NCBI GenBank assembly: GCA_036250195.1
Contig: JAVHZZ010000002.1
Location: forward strand, 64,322,705-64,386,704
Reading direction: 5' to 3'
Length of the DNA stretch: 64,000 nt
Source of the DNA: Mixophyes australis
Taxonomy: Eukaryota > Chordata > Amphibia > Anura > Limnodynastidae
The notes under the pieces are model-generated. The model saw only the letters and a program-made list of their open reading frames with translations. It did no database searches and had not been told where the DNA came from. The translations under genes and the position numbers were made by a program. Positions 33,073 to 44,417 of the stretch are shown piece by piece (positions within the stretch are counted from its first letter, which is position 1; every line of letters starts with the position of its first letter).

Positions 33073-33077
33073 TTGTG

Positions 33078-33982
33078 ATTTTTGCTACTACTTTTTCTTG
33101 TTTATTGTTTCCAGCATTGTCGCAACATCGAAAAGCAAACAAGCACGCATTTTTATTTTATATGCCAGGCTCATTATAACAATAAAACCTACCTTGTGTA
33201 CAGTTCTGCAGGGCTTGAACCAAATGTCAGTGAGCGAGTTTGTGTGCGGTGAGGTTCAGTCCATGATTTAAATTACGTTTTTACATATTGCTGCTGAAAC
33301 ACTTCTCAATATAAAATTGACTCCCAAAAGTTAACAACTCTGTTAGATTTACAGGACATTTTAAACATACTTCAGGTGCCCACAGCCATCTTTCAATGTG
33401 ATGCTAGTACCAGAAAGTCTGTGTGCATGAAAATGAGTTTTACGGCTGTCTTTTCAAAACACTTTTCAGGTCAGGGATTCTTTACATTGGCCTAACTTCT
33501 TACCAGAATATCTTACAAAGATGATATTACCTATTAAATGTTTCCATAGCGCAATGGTGGCATAGTACGGGGTGTCTTTACCATTTTGCCTACTCTTTCC
33601 ACCTACTACACAAACAAATATCAGTATCTCACAGACACCTTCACCTTGAATAGATAACACTGCAATACCCATTAAATACATTTAAATAGCATTGCACCTG
33701 GAAACACTGCCTTTTTACTGGTTAACTTACAATGAAGCAAATTACATCACATTTCAAAAACAAGTCTCTTTTATGAGCACTAAACATTGCACACCTTAAA
33801 AACCAGGTGCAAGTAAGTGTTCGCTAAACTGCATTCCACTGCTACAAGCTATTAACATTGTGAGCTAGAGACATTCTGCAAAATAACTGCAAACACTGCC
33901 CTCTATAAACCCTGCAAGCTATAAGCTAACAGCTATAAATATTGTGAGCTATACACAGTGTGCGAAAGAGCTAGAGACCAAT
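33078..33982. other. intron 1, no gene seen
   Basis: The first part should be the remainder of the split Harbinger element. Beyond that I recognise nothing. Repeated AAGAGCT(A/T)(G/A)A(G/A)ACC motifs occur near 33966, 33988, 34902 and 35019, so the L1 landed in a weak old tandem region. Confidence 0.4.
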
Positions 33983-34000
33983 AAAAAAAGAGCTTAAACC

Positions 34001-34896
34001 CTTACAGCCTCACCTGACCAAACACTTGAGCCTCACGAAGAGGCATGGCAACGTGACCTGGGGGTTCACTGGACAGCGAGGAGTGGACCATCATCTGCGC
34101 ACGATCAGCTAAAGTCTCAATCAATGCAGGTATACTGTTACAAAATATATTCACAATGGTACCTGGTCCCAACACTTCATCGTATGTACCCATCAGTATC
34201 AGACCGAGGTGGAGTCTTTGCGGCGCCACGACACTTCCCTACATCTTTGGTGGGAATGCCCTATCATTCAAACCTTCTGGGAACTTACCCTGGACATAGC
34301 ACGCCTGGTAATTGGCATTGGAGTCCCCAAGGTACCTGCCCAGATATTACTTAACCAATTCATCCCTGGTATAAGTAAGGCCGCCAACCGTTTAATAGCA
34401 CATATATGCCAGGCGTCCAAATTACTTATTGCACGGGCATGGAAGCAACCCACTTCACCTTCCAAGACAGAATTACTTAATTGCATTTGGTTTATCTCCT
34501 TTATGGAACATATTACCGCTCTCTTGAACAACGCTGTACCCAAATTTCGTGAGGTGTGGACACCATGGTTCAACACGCATCATTCTACTGTGCCCGGAAC
34601 TACCTGAACAAAAAACTTACTCTCCCCCCCCCCTAACCTGTCCCTGAGCAACCCAGACCACCCCCTGACCCCCTTTCCCATGCTTTCCTCCCGAAAAAAC
34701 ATAAAACCACCACTCCACCCTAACTGTTCCATCTAACTATCGCTCAAGTGTCTACTCTCCTCCTTCTTCTTTGGTTTACTATACGCCTTGCTATATTGTT
34801 ATACTGAAATTCTGTACCAATAGCAACCTGATGCTGAACCAACTGTAAGCTTATAACTCATCTTATCTGTTTTTGCAGTTTTAAAATAAAATTTTT
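34001..34896 (+). mobile_element. 5'-truncated L1 LINE with 18-bp TSD
   Basis: AAAAAAAGAGCTTAAACC flanks the element at 33983-34000 and 34897-34914. It carries the last part of ORF2 (see the pseudogene entry), then a C-rich 3' UTR and AAAATAAAATTTTTAAAA as A-rich tail. It inserted in the plus orientation, antisense to the ePHD gene. Confidence 0.93.
34020..34607 (+). pseudogene. L1 ORF2 C-terminal segment, frameshifted
   Basis: The translation shows W(Q)RDLGVHW, YKIYSQWYLVPTLHRMYPS, then after a frameshift near 34205-34235 HLWWECPIIQTFWELT and AWKQPTSPSKTELLN. These are the conserved post-RT region of L1 ORF2 (YK...RWY.TP..L, H.WW.CP.I..FW, WK...P). The start is lost by 5' truncation, so there is no endonuclease or reverse transcriptase active site. 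Confidence 0.88.
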
Positions 34897-35408
34897 AAAA
34901 AAAGAGCTTAAACCTTATATTACTACAAGCTATTTACATTATGATCCATATACATTTTTGCATAAGAGCTACAAACCATATCAGCTATAAACATTGCGAG
35001 TAATATATGGTGGGCAAAAGAGCTTAAACCATCACATAAAGAAGAATTTGACAAGGATAAGAGATACATTAATCCTGTAAAGTCCCGCAAGAACTTCCCT
35101 ACAAGGATACAAGCACACAACAGGTCATAAGTTTTCCTTCATTTACATATCAGACATGACTCCTGTATGATATTTGAAAAAATATGTCATACGTGTCCAT
35201 ATTTCTCTTCATTTAAACACATCCCAGCTGCTTAGGCTCCTGTGACCTAGTTGAGATGTCCTGAGAGGAGAACCACAAAGAATGTGAGGGGTCTGTTGGA
35301 TGTTATTGATGACAGTGATATAACCTTAAAGAGAGATTCACAGAGGCTTTAGCTTTTACAACCTGTGCCATAAATTGGTATTGGCACTCATCTGTAGCTA
35401 AGAACACA

Positions 35409-36830
35409 TGTGGTACCCCAAAGCCCTGTTGAACAGCACAGAGGAGTGCATAAACGCTTTTAAAACGCAGGGCTACAAGGGGTTAATTGTGCTCCTGAAA
35501 ACTTGTGCCCAGGAGTGATTGACAGGAGGAGGATGAAGGCCCTGATTGGCTAGGTGAGTAACAGGAAGAGGATGTGCAGGAAGGAGGAGAGAGAGAGAGC
35601 AGCATGGTAGAAGGAACAAGGGGGAGGATGTGCAGCCGAGCAGAGAGAAGATAAGCTGCTGCCAGAACTGTGACATTGCCAGCAAAGCGGACAGAGAACA
35701 GCTGGGGACACGCAGCGGGGCGCCAAAGACAGTCTCCACTAACTACAGAACCGTCTCCAGGTAAAACCCTAGCCTGCAGTGTACTGCACACACCCCAGTA
35801 TCAGAGGGAAGAGTGATGAGAGAATCTATCCAAAACTGACATTGCATTCTTGTACAAGGAAGGAGTGTGAGAGCTTTTCCCCAGATCATACCCTTACACA
35901 GGCTGCAGGGAACAGTTAAGACGGTCGTTTCAGCTATATCCTATGTGTGTGTGCTGATATCTGGACATTATACCCTGTTGCAGAGCACATGTGCTGATAG
36001 AGATTCATTGACTGTTGAGAGAACAGCGCCATCTTGTGGCCGAAATGAGCAACAGCCCTGCTTTCTACTATAATACTTAACCGTTGATGGAAACCTCTGC
36101 AGGACATTGGAACACTACCAAATTCCTGTGCACAGGTCAGCCCAGGACTGAGTGGAAAATATGGTAACGTTACCGGGGATAATATTGGTGCACCAAATGT
36201 TTTAGATGATGTTAATGTTATGTGATTTACCTAAGAATTGATTTATTAATATTGAAGGTGTGACATTCAGTGTTAGTGGTACCGCTGCAATTCAAGTTAA
36301 CTCAGCAGTAGATGCTAAAAGTGGGGCGCCTGACCCATAGGGAATAGCACAGTACCCCAAACACCTGAATAAGAAGGGGCGCGGTAGTGACCGTAAGAGT
36401 CTTGATGGGTTATTACTGATGGTTCTTGCATCATCCCCAGTCAGATATTGCTAACTTGAAAGTAGTAACTGTGATTACCAGTGTGCTTTATTAGACAATG
36501 TGCATTGAAGATGTTATCGTTATTCTGCCTTATACTCACCAGGTGTATGTCATATGTTAAATGCTATTGTGCTCTATGCTGATCAGACGCATTATTTTGT
36601 CATTACTATTGAGCTGAAGGGGTCAGTGGCGCGGTGACTTACCGAAACTATCCTTACCGCATTCTCAGTAAACCCAAGTTGTTTGACCAATCCTTGTCCC
36701 TTTCATTGACGTATTTATCTCCTGACCAACGGATATCCGAACAGAAAAGAACCTGACTCGTGTCTGGAGGCCAAGGTAAGGGAAGGATTCCCATCAGTAC
36801 TCGACCACCACACATATACACACACATCTG
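35409..36830 (+). repeat. LTR-like region, unassigned
   Basis: It begins TGTGGTACCCCAAAGCCC and has purine-rich sequence (35520-35640), GGGGCGCCAAAGACAG (35717) and CCTTGTCCCTTTCATTGACG. This looks like an LTR plus leader of a gypsy or ERV-type element, but no end with CA and target duplication could be fixed and no gag or pol is present. Confidence 0.35.
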
Positions 36831-36886
36831 GATCTCTCTGATCATGTGTACAGCACAAGAATTTTGATAATCAATGCGATAACAAC

Positions 36887-37219
36887 GGGTCTGATTCATT
36901 AAGGATCTTAACTGAAGAAACTTCTTAGTTCAGTCTCCTGGACAAAACCATGTTACAATGCAAGGGGTGCAAATTAGCATTCTGTTTTGCACATAAGTTA
37001 AATACTGACTGTTTTTTCATGTAGCACACAAATATCAACTTTAAATTTCAGTGTACAAATATGCTATCAAGTATTTGTGTGCTACATGAAAAAACAGTCA
37101 GTATTTAACATATGTGCAAAACAGAATGCTAATTTGCACCCCTTGCATTGTAACATGGTTTTGTCCAGGAGACTGAAATAAGAAGTTTCTTCAGTTAAGA
37201 TCCTTAATGAATCAGGCCC
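36887..37219. mobile_element. 333-bp long-hairpin palindromic MITE
   Basis: From GGGTCTGATTCATTAAGGAT to ATCCTTAATGAATCAGGCCC the two arms of about 140 bp are nearly perfect inverted copies. They share CATGTTACAATGCAAGGGGT and TGTAGCACACAAATA with their complements, around a centre of about 40 bp. AAC flanks both ends. Confidence 0.92.
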
Positions 37220-37801
37220 AACATCCTTTAGTCTGCCAATCTCAGGTTTTAACTCATGATCGGAAATAGAGTTACTGTGAGCCACACCAAGCTAAAACTG
37301 GGAATTAAATTGCAAACACCTATTTGCAGTTTTATATGACTAGTAAGTTGCTTGCATATGACCGGTATCTCTGTTGTCTATAAAAAGAAAATTAGTATAT
37401 GTATATTTGTGCCTGTGTAAAAAATGAATATGCAATCACATCTTTTGTTATGTTTGTTACTTGATATTACGAAAGTTGCCTAACCTTTAATAGTAAATGT
37501 AATATTTCTCACTATATACAAAGATTATGTTGTATAATGTAGTATTTTACAAAATAATGATTATAAGAGGCCCCGGACACAGCTCTACATTAACATCATA
37601 TTTTGAGCATTCTTGAAACATAGCGGGTACAGTGGTATACAGTCTAATGTAATATCCATCTTCACTAGAGTGGTGAGCTAATTATTATTTTTCTGGCAAA
37701 CCTCTACAGACAAATTGGGACAGATAAGTTCCCAAAGAGGAGTAAAATTAGTGTTTTGGCATTTTTTTCACCATAATAAATGAAAATATACAGGCTCGGT
37801 G
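37220..37801. other. intron 1, no gene seen
   Basis: AT-rich sequence without a recognised repeat or exon. Confidence 0.5.
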
Positions 37802-38089
37802 GGGCAGCATGGTGGCTTAGTGGTTAACACTTCTGCCTCACAGCGCTGGTGTGGAGTTTGAATGTTCTCCCCGTCTTTGCGTGGGTTTCATCCTGGTGCT
37901 CCAGTTTCCTCCAACACTTCAAAAACATACTGGTTAATTGGCTGCTGTCATATTGACCCTAGTCTCTCTTGGTCTGTGTCTGTTAGGGAATTTAGACTGT
38001 AAGCTCCAATGGGGCAGGGACTGATGTGAGTTCTCTCTACAGTGCTGCGGAATTAGTGGGGCTATATAAATTGCTGCTGATGATGATGG
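37802..38089 (+). mobile_element. tRNA-derived SINE (V-SINE-like)
   Basis: GGGCAGCATGGTGGCTTAGT head, TTCTCCCCGTCTTTGCGTGG body and (GAT)n tail. About 20 bp of the B-box region is deleted compared with 43416, so its Pol III promoter is probably dead. Confidence 0.87.
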
Positions 38090-39172
38090 ATAACACTCTT
38101 ATGGATGATAGCATCCTAATTCACATTGATTCTCCAAAAAAGGGTAATGTGTGTTGAATTCATTAAAGACATATAATAATAAATATTTGGTATGTTCCTA
38201 GACTAATCATTTTAAAGTATTTGCTTTATTTAGATAGTTTTTATGTATATATGACTTGTCTATTGATGAAAAAATAAATTTGTCTGCCAAGTACTGCCAT
38301 TATCTTTAACTTATTCGATTTTCAGTAGTGCCCTTGGCCCATAGATACTTATTCTGGCAGACAAAACCCCCCACACTTTCTACAGCATCCCATCTATACT
38401 ATTCAGCTTGTACATCTCTCCGACTTCTCTGGGTCTATGTTTTTTTCTCTACTTTCCTTCTCAAGTACAGAGTAGCTCTAACCTCTATATACAAACCAGC
38501 GCAGAGCCCATGTACCCCCGTGGACTTCAGTGGACATCAGAGCGCTAATAGGAAACTTAAAAGGAATAACAACAACTCATGTCTGCTAAAGAGAATGCCA
38601 ATTGAATTTAATGATAGCAAATTAAACTTAAATGTATATTTCAAAAATAAATAAATCCACACATACATTACTAAGATACTCTGTAATGTTTAACATTTGA
38701 AATGACAAGGAATGGGAGTTGTTTTCCAGGACACAACAACACAAACATCTCAATGAACAGCTGCGTTTGTTTCCCGAGAAGACCCGTTTCTCCCACACAC
38801 TACCTATGCCTCATACACAGGTGACGTGAGGCGGGATGGCTGCTGTTCTTATAGCCTGGAGCTGTCATTCACCTCTGTGTCTCCAGCGCTCAGGCTTCTT
38901 GTTATAATAAGTGAGCCGTGGCCTGGTTGCTGAACGCGTTCAATCACCGCTGTTAATTGACAAGTGTAAACTATGCAAATAGAAAAGCGATTTATGCGAC
39001 ACTGGCGGAGTATATTCAAATTATAGTAGTCCTAATGCAAAAGCGGTCACTATATCGTACACTTATCCATGCATCTGACTACTTGAAACTGACAGGTAAA
39101 ACTTGCAATGTTAGACAGGGATCCTCAGTGGATCGGTGATCTGTCTGGAACTAGATCACCCGCCAGTCTTAC
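38090..39172. other. 5' part of intron 1, no exon assigned
   Basis: An open plus-strand frame at 38328-38654 has no recognisable domain and no splice or promoter support, and is not called. The part nearest exon 1 (38760-38960) is less AT-rich, which may reflect regulatory sequence at the start of the gene. Confidence 0.45.
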
Positions 39173-39289
39173 CATGCAGTTGTTGTGAGCCATTATATTC
39201 TCGCCCGGTACCGTCAGCATCTCCCCGGCTTTCTTCTCCTCTTCTCCCTTACGGCAGAAAGCGCAGAGCCCCAGCGACCGTGAAGACAT
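39173..39289 (-). CDS. PHF11-like: PHF11/PHF6-like ePHD gene, coding exon 1 (117 nt, start codon)
   Basis: The ATG at 39289-39287, in context TACCATGT, starts MSSRSLGLCAFCRKG, then EEEKKAGEMLTVPG, ENIMAHNNCM, followed by donor GTAAGA. CAFC and HNNC are the first zinc ligands of the ePHD; ENIMAHNNCM parallels ENIAAHENCL of PHF11 and KVAAHHKCM of PHF6. The exon ends in phase 0 after Met, exactly as in PHF6. PHF6 has a longer N-terminus; here only seven residues precede the zinc site. An in-frame upstream codon series without ATG was not chosen. The protein should be nuclear, judged by family and by its basic tail. Confidence 0.92.
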
Positions 39290-39430
39290 GGTACCGAGCA
39301 GGACACAAGATGCCACTACTGCCCTCACTTCCTAGCACTGGAGAAACTACACTAGGCTGATGTCCACTTTCAGTTTCGATTCTTGATATTATAGATCAGA
39401 ATCATTAATCTGGTTATGGGATGGGCTGTA
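39290..39430 (-). promoter_or_regulatory. likely 5' UTR and promoter-proximal region of the ePHD gene
   Basis: Sequence upstream of the ATG on the minus strand is less AT-rich than the surroundings, with GAAACTGAAAGT near 39371 (GAAANNGAAA-like, reminiscent of an interferon-stimulated response element). There is no clear TATA box. The transcription start cannot be fixed from sequence alone. Confidence 0.4.
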
Positions 39431-41013
39431 GGAGGAGGGGAGAGCGTTGTCAGCTATATGTGGATGATTCTAAAAGCTATAGTAAAACACTTATTTCCCT
39501 GGTAATCTTTGACTAATAATCGTGTCCTTTTATGCACGGTAAACGTTCAGAATAGGAGCACACAGACTAATGGAATGTGTTGGGAATGTAAGTATCAGAT
39601 AATCCCTTCCCACACTTATTTTAAAGCCTAGGAAATGAATATGAAACGCTCAAAGTTAATATCCCACTATGACAGGATGGACCGCTTATGCCACCCTGTC
39701 TGTTGTTGCTGGGAACCGGCTGGGCTTACTTTGCCACCGTTCCTTTTCGTTATCCCAAATGCGCCCTCTTGCTGCAGTAGGAGGGGCTTATAATGTTGCC
39801 ACCACTGAACTCCTTTATGGTTCTCAGAACCACGTTCCTTCTGGTTGACAGTCACTGCTAGTGTACTCCTGTGCTGGTACACTTGGGCTGGTAACTCCGG
39901 ACCTCCTACTATGGATCCGGGTTGCTGTGGATGGATCCTCCCTGGCCTATCACACTGACCAGAGCTGCAGGTAGCAGGCAGAGCGATGGTACTGGAAAAG
40001 CTTGGGTCCAAACCTCAGAATCAGCCGGAGAACGTATTAGATTTAGGGTCTAATCGGCAGGTCACAGCAATATTAAAGAAGTTGTCAAGCAGGTCTTTGA
40101 AGCAGAGTGATGTTTACTGCTCAAGTGTCCTGACAAGGACAGTCCCACTGATTTAAGGTATCAGTGGTCAGGTCAGATGGAAAATCAGAATGATACATTT
40201 CAGTGTACAAGTTAGTGCATTTATTCCTTTCAGACACATGCTATTTTTAGCATCAGGATACTCTATTTACACAAACATTGATTTACATGCATTGCAAAGC
40301 CACTAATATTTATACTTGGCTATGAAATTCTTAAAACCCTTGCTGTGATTTCCTGGATCTTATTTCAGAAGCAGGAGACCCACTAGCAAGTCAAAAGGTC
40401 TGACTGGCATGAATACTTCAGACAGTCGCCGAATACCTATTCCCACAGAACAACAACAAAAAAACCATAAAAACAAGCTACTTACCCACATCACAATACA
40501 CCAAAGGCTTGGTAAACACAGGCTCATTGTATCAGATATATACATCAGAAATAGGCATATCCTATAGCAAGGTTAAACAATAGACAAATTTCTTCCCCTG
40601 GTCTCAGAAATAACGATTTCCTATCTCACAATAACAAAAAATAGTGCACGTGCAATTACATAAATAAGTGCCCTGCGCTATTTGCTTTAAATACATTTTT
40701 ACCAAAAGTTATTTAATAGTGATCCAGTCACACCCACAATTAATACTAATATCAAGCAATTCATATTTAGGTATTCATGTCAATATAAAAACCATCAAAT
40801 TATTATGAAAGGAAATGCATATTAAACTATTCCTCTTTTTTTAACACCTCCATCCCCCAGACTCAAGAACCCAGCCAGTGAGAATGTGCCCTCAACACTG
40901 TCAAATAACTTCATGTCCCAAATATTTGTTATTTATAAAATAAAGTGTTATGTTCGCAGACAAATTAATACCCACACACCTTGGCAGAGTTTCAGATAAA
41001 GTACAGCTTAACC
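39431..41013. other. intergenic, possible retroelement LTR at about 39668-40170
   Basis: 39668-40170 is less AT-rich, with TGACAGGATGGACCGC at its left and TCAAGTGTCCTGACAAGGAC inside, in the style of an LTR or leader of a gypsy-like element, but ends were not found. 40180-41013 is AT-rich and featureless to me. Confidence 0.3.
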
Positions 41014-41165
41014 CAGTGAATCCCAAACTTTTTCAGGTCAAGGCATCCTTAGGGTTTTCATAATTTTTTCAAGGCAGCCCTAAGCCAAAATAATTACCAA
41101 GTAGCCCCCACCTTGCTGACCACTGGCACCTCAAGGAGCCTAGGTACACAGTTTGGGAATCACTC
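41014..41165. mobile_element. short hAT-type MITE (CAGTGAATCCCAAAC)
   Basis: Left CAGTGAATCCCAAACTTTTT, right ACAGTTTGGGAATCACTCG. Flanks GCTTAACC and CCTTAACC differ by one base. It shares TCATAATTTTTTCAAGGCA and CCAAAATAATTACCAA with the long copy at 15627 but lacks the middle. Confidence 0.85.
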
Positions 41166-41546
41166 GGCCTTAACCTCTTCCTCACCAGTAGTAGTTTACA
41201 CCAAACGAACAGAAGATTTTTATGTGCTTCGTTGGCTTTTTAGAGAATACTTTTATTTGTATGTCCAACTTGTTTTTCTCAGAAGCAATAGGGATTATAT
41301 TTGGCAGCATATGGGATTAATTATCTTTGCATTTTATAGGCTTTATACAGTCAAGTCCATAAATATTGGGACATTGACACAATTCTCATATTTTGGGCTT
41401 TATACACCACCACAATGGATTTGAAATGAAACTAACAAGATGTGCTTTAACTGCAGACTTTCAGCTTTAATTTGAGGGAATTTACATCCAAATCAGGGGA
41501 ACAGTGTAGGAATTATAACGGTTTATATATGTGCCTCCCATTTTTT

Positions 41547-42000
41547 TTTTTTTTTTTAAGTTTTATTTTTGAGAAGGTCAATAATGAGCATCAGTCCAAG
41601 ACAAAATCTGTTACAATCAGTTTATGCATGTTCAGGGACTAATACAATCATTGTATATCATAATAAAAAGAGTTTTGATATTGACCAAGTTTTAACTATA
41701 AGAAAAGAAGAAAGAAGAGACAGAAAAGAGAGGCTAGTCAGAGAAAAGTGGGCAAGATAGATTAGGAGGCGGTGTGGCAGGCCGCCAAAAGAAGAAAAGA
41801 AAAAGAAAGCAAAGCAAGAGGTAGAAGAGAAGTGGGGGGGGGAGGCAGGGGGGGCGGGGGATGGTAGCAGGTTGAGGGGGGATATCAAGTGGAGTGTTTT
41901 AGAGGAGTCATAGAGCAAAAGGAATTTGGATTTGAAAAAATGACATCCACGGCTCCCAGACTTTGTTGAATGATTTAGAGGTATTGCGCAGTATGCATGT
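41547..42000 (-). mobile_element. retroposon (5'-truncated LINE 3' end) nested in the Tc1 element
   Basis: GTGCCTCCCATTTTTT occurs on both sides (41531-41546 and 42001-42016), a 16-bp target duplication. The insert begins with a T run, i.e. a poly(A) tail on the minus strand, and contains a 100-bp purine tract (41700-41850). Purine/pyrimidine-asymmetric tracts occur in L1 3' UTRs. No ORF remains. Confidence 0.85.
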
Positions 42001-42116
42001 GTGCCTCCCATTTTTTAAGGGACCAATTACAGCCTCAAGTCTGGAACACATAGACATCACCAGATGCTGGGTTTCATCCCTGGTGATGCTCTAACAGGCC
42101 TCTACTGCAAATGTCT

Positions 42117-43028
42117 TCAGTTCTTGTTGTTCTTGGGGCATTTTCCCTTCAGTTTTGTCTTCATCAAGTGAAATGCATGCTCAATCGGATTCAGGTCAGG
42201 TGATTGACTTGGCCATTGCATAACATTCCACTTGTTAGCCTTAAAAAACTCTTTGATTGCTTGTGCAGTATTCTTCAGGTCATTGTCCATCTGTACTGTG
42301 AAGCGCCGTCCAATGAGTTCTGAAGCATATGACTGAATATGAGCAGATAATATTGCCCTAAACACTTCAGAATTCATCCTGCTGCTTTTGTCAGCAGTCA
42401 CATCATCAATAAATACAAGGGAACCAGTTCCATTGACAGCCATACATGCCCACGCCATGACACTACCACCACCATGCTTCACTGATGAGGTGGTATGTTT
42501 TGGACCATGAGCAGTTTTTCATTCTCCATACTCTTCTCTTCCCATCACTCTGGTACAAGTTGATCTTTGTCTCATCTGTCCATAGGATGTTGTTGCAGAA
42601 CTGTAATGGTTTTTTTAGATGTTGTTTGCCAAACTCTAATCTGGTCTTCCTATTTTGTGGCTCACAAATGGTTTACATCTTGTGGTGAACCCTCTATATT
42701 CACTCTTGTGAAGTCTTCTCTTGATTGTTGACTTTGACACTAATACACCTACCTCCTGGAGAGTGTTCTTGATTTGGCCAACTGTTGTGAAGGGGTTTTT
42801 CTTCAACAGGGAAAAAATTCTTCTGTCATCCACCACAGTTGTTTTCTGTGGTCTTCCGGGTCTTTTGGTGTTGCTGAGCTCTCTAGTGCGTTCTTTCTTT
42901 TTAAGAATGTTCCAAACAGTTAATTTGGCCACACCTAATGTTTTTGCTATCTCTCTGATGGGTTTGTTTTGATTTTTCAGCCTAATGATGGCTTGCTTCA
43001 CTGATAGTGACAGCTCTTTCGACAGCAA
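42117..43028 (-). pseudogene. Tc1 transposase, frameshifted
   Basis: Part 1 (43028-42636) contains the paired-like helix-turn-helix: LSLSVKQAIIRLKNQNKPIR, IAKTLGVAKLTVWNILKKK and the AT-hook-like RPGRPQKT, then a second HTH (VGQIKNTLQEVGVLVSKSTI). Part 2 (42482-42117) has KHGGGSVMAWACMA, the second Asp in FTVQMDND and the third acidic residue in QSPDLNPIEH, where Glu matches the DDE variant. Between them (42483-42635) the frame is broken and the first catalytic Asp region is not readable. About 340 residues would be expected. Inactive. Confidence 0.92.
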
Positions 43029-43415
43029 CAGATTCCAAATGCAAATGTCACACCTAGAATCAACTCCAGAACTTTTACCTGCTTAATTGATAATGACATA
43101 ACGAGGGAATAGCCCACACATGTCCATGAAATAGCTTTTGAGTCGATTGTCCCATTACTTTTAGTCCCTTAAAAAGTGGGAGGCACATATAGAAACCATT
43201 GTAATTCCTACACCGTTCACCTGATTTGGCTGTAAATACTCTCAAATTAAAGCTGAAAGTCTGCAGTTAAAGCACATCTTGTTAGTTTCATTTCAAATCC
43301 ATTGTGGTGTATAGAGCTCAAAATATGAGATTTGTGTCGATGTCCCAATATTTATGGACTTGACTGTATGTGGAAATATGGGCAAAACCACAAAAAGAAA
43401 CCTTTCCTGGTTCAT

Positions 43416-43664
43416 GGGCAGCATGGTGGCTTAGTGGTTAGCACTTCTGCCTCACAGTGCTGGGGTCATGAGCTCGATTCCCGACCATGGCCTTATCTGT
43501 ATGGAGTTTGTATGTTCTCCCCGTGTTTGCGTGGGTTTCCTCCGGGTGCTCCGGTTTCCTCCCACACTCCAAAAACATACTGGTAGGTTAATTGGCTGCT
43601 ACTAAATTGTCCTTAGTCTGTCTGTCTTTGTATGTGTATGTTAGGAAATTTAGACTGTAAGCTC
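43416..43664 (+). mobile_element. tRNA-derived SINE, 3'-truncated
   Basis: It has the best-preserved head of the window: GGGCAGCATGGTGGCTTAGT (A box) and GGGGTCATGAGCTCGATTCC (B box). It stops after TTTAGACTGTAAGCTC, losing the (GAT)n tail. Confidence 0.88.
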
Positions 43665-44417
43665 TATTTTATAGAATGCCAGAAAATATATCCCAGGACT
43701 GGATGGGATTAATATGAACAGCACAGATCTATGAGAATAGGTGCTTGCTATTTTCAATGTATGAGCCAAGCAGACATTTATGTGAGGCAACAGAGGAATT
43801 GCTTATTAATCTTTATTATTAACCTTTATTTATATACATAAAAATGAATATATCACTTACAAAAGAGGGTCAGTGTGGAGAGAAAAGAGACATTTGGCAG
43901 AGGGGTTAGTTTTCATGCAATGATGGGGTCTAGGATTCGAGCCCACTCAATGATTTATTTTCACCATACGATCATATTCATGGAGATCTTACAAGTATCA
44001 TTACAAGTGGCACACGCAAGATAAATATTTTTTTCACAAATATTTTCAAATGACCATTTATGAAAAATGAACGATGGATTTCTTCCAGGAGTTCTGGTTT
44101 CTTCTCGCAGCCCCAAATCATAATGGTAGGAAAACTGGCTTCTTGAAGAACAATCTCTGATTATAAAAGCATTGGGAAATAATTTGGTACTACCAAAATA
44201 AAAAATTATACCAATTTCAAAATTATTTATTTTTTAAAACATAAAACAAAAAATAAATGTAGAAATGTTCCTTAAAACTCTGTAATCCATGTTATATAGT
44301 TTCCTCCTGAACCTGTGGAAGTGTTAGGGGGAGAGCTGTACTTCACAGATTGTAGTCACAGCAGAGAGATGCACAACCATTTGCCTTTCTGCTCTTTAAA
44401 TCAAAACATCTGGTCGC
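43665..44417. other. intergenic, no gene seen
   Basis: AT-rich sequence with no recognised exon, RNA gene or repeat ends. Confidence 0.5.

Larger units (their letters stand above)
41348..43366 (-). mobile_element. Tc1-type DNA transposon with a nested retroposon
   Basis: Terminal inverted repeats CAGTCAAGTCCATAAATATT (41348) and AATATTTATGGACTTGACTG (ending 43366) are flanked by TA on both sides, the Tc1/mariner target site. The inverted repeats extend over about 170 bp (GATTTGAAATGAAACTAACA matches its complement near 43285). The interior has the transposase on the minus strand and a retroposon insertion at 41547-42000. Confidence 0.95.

Noticed and set aside
34002..34229. Minus-strand ORF (75 codons) as a gene or as a 5' inversion of the L1
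   Set aside because: The plus strand of the same interval continues the L1 ORF2 protein without inversion, so the minus ORF is a shadow.
38328..38654. 108-codon plus-strand ORF in intron 1
   Set aside because: No recognisable domain, no promoter or splice context; consistent with chance.
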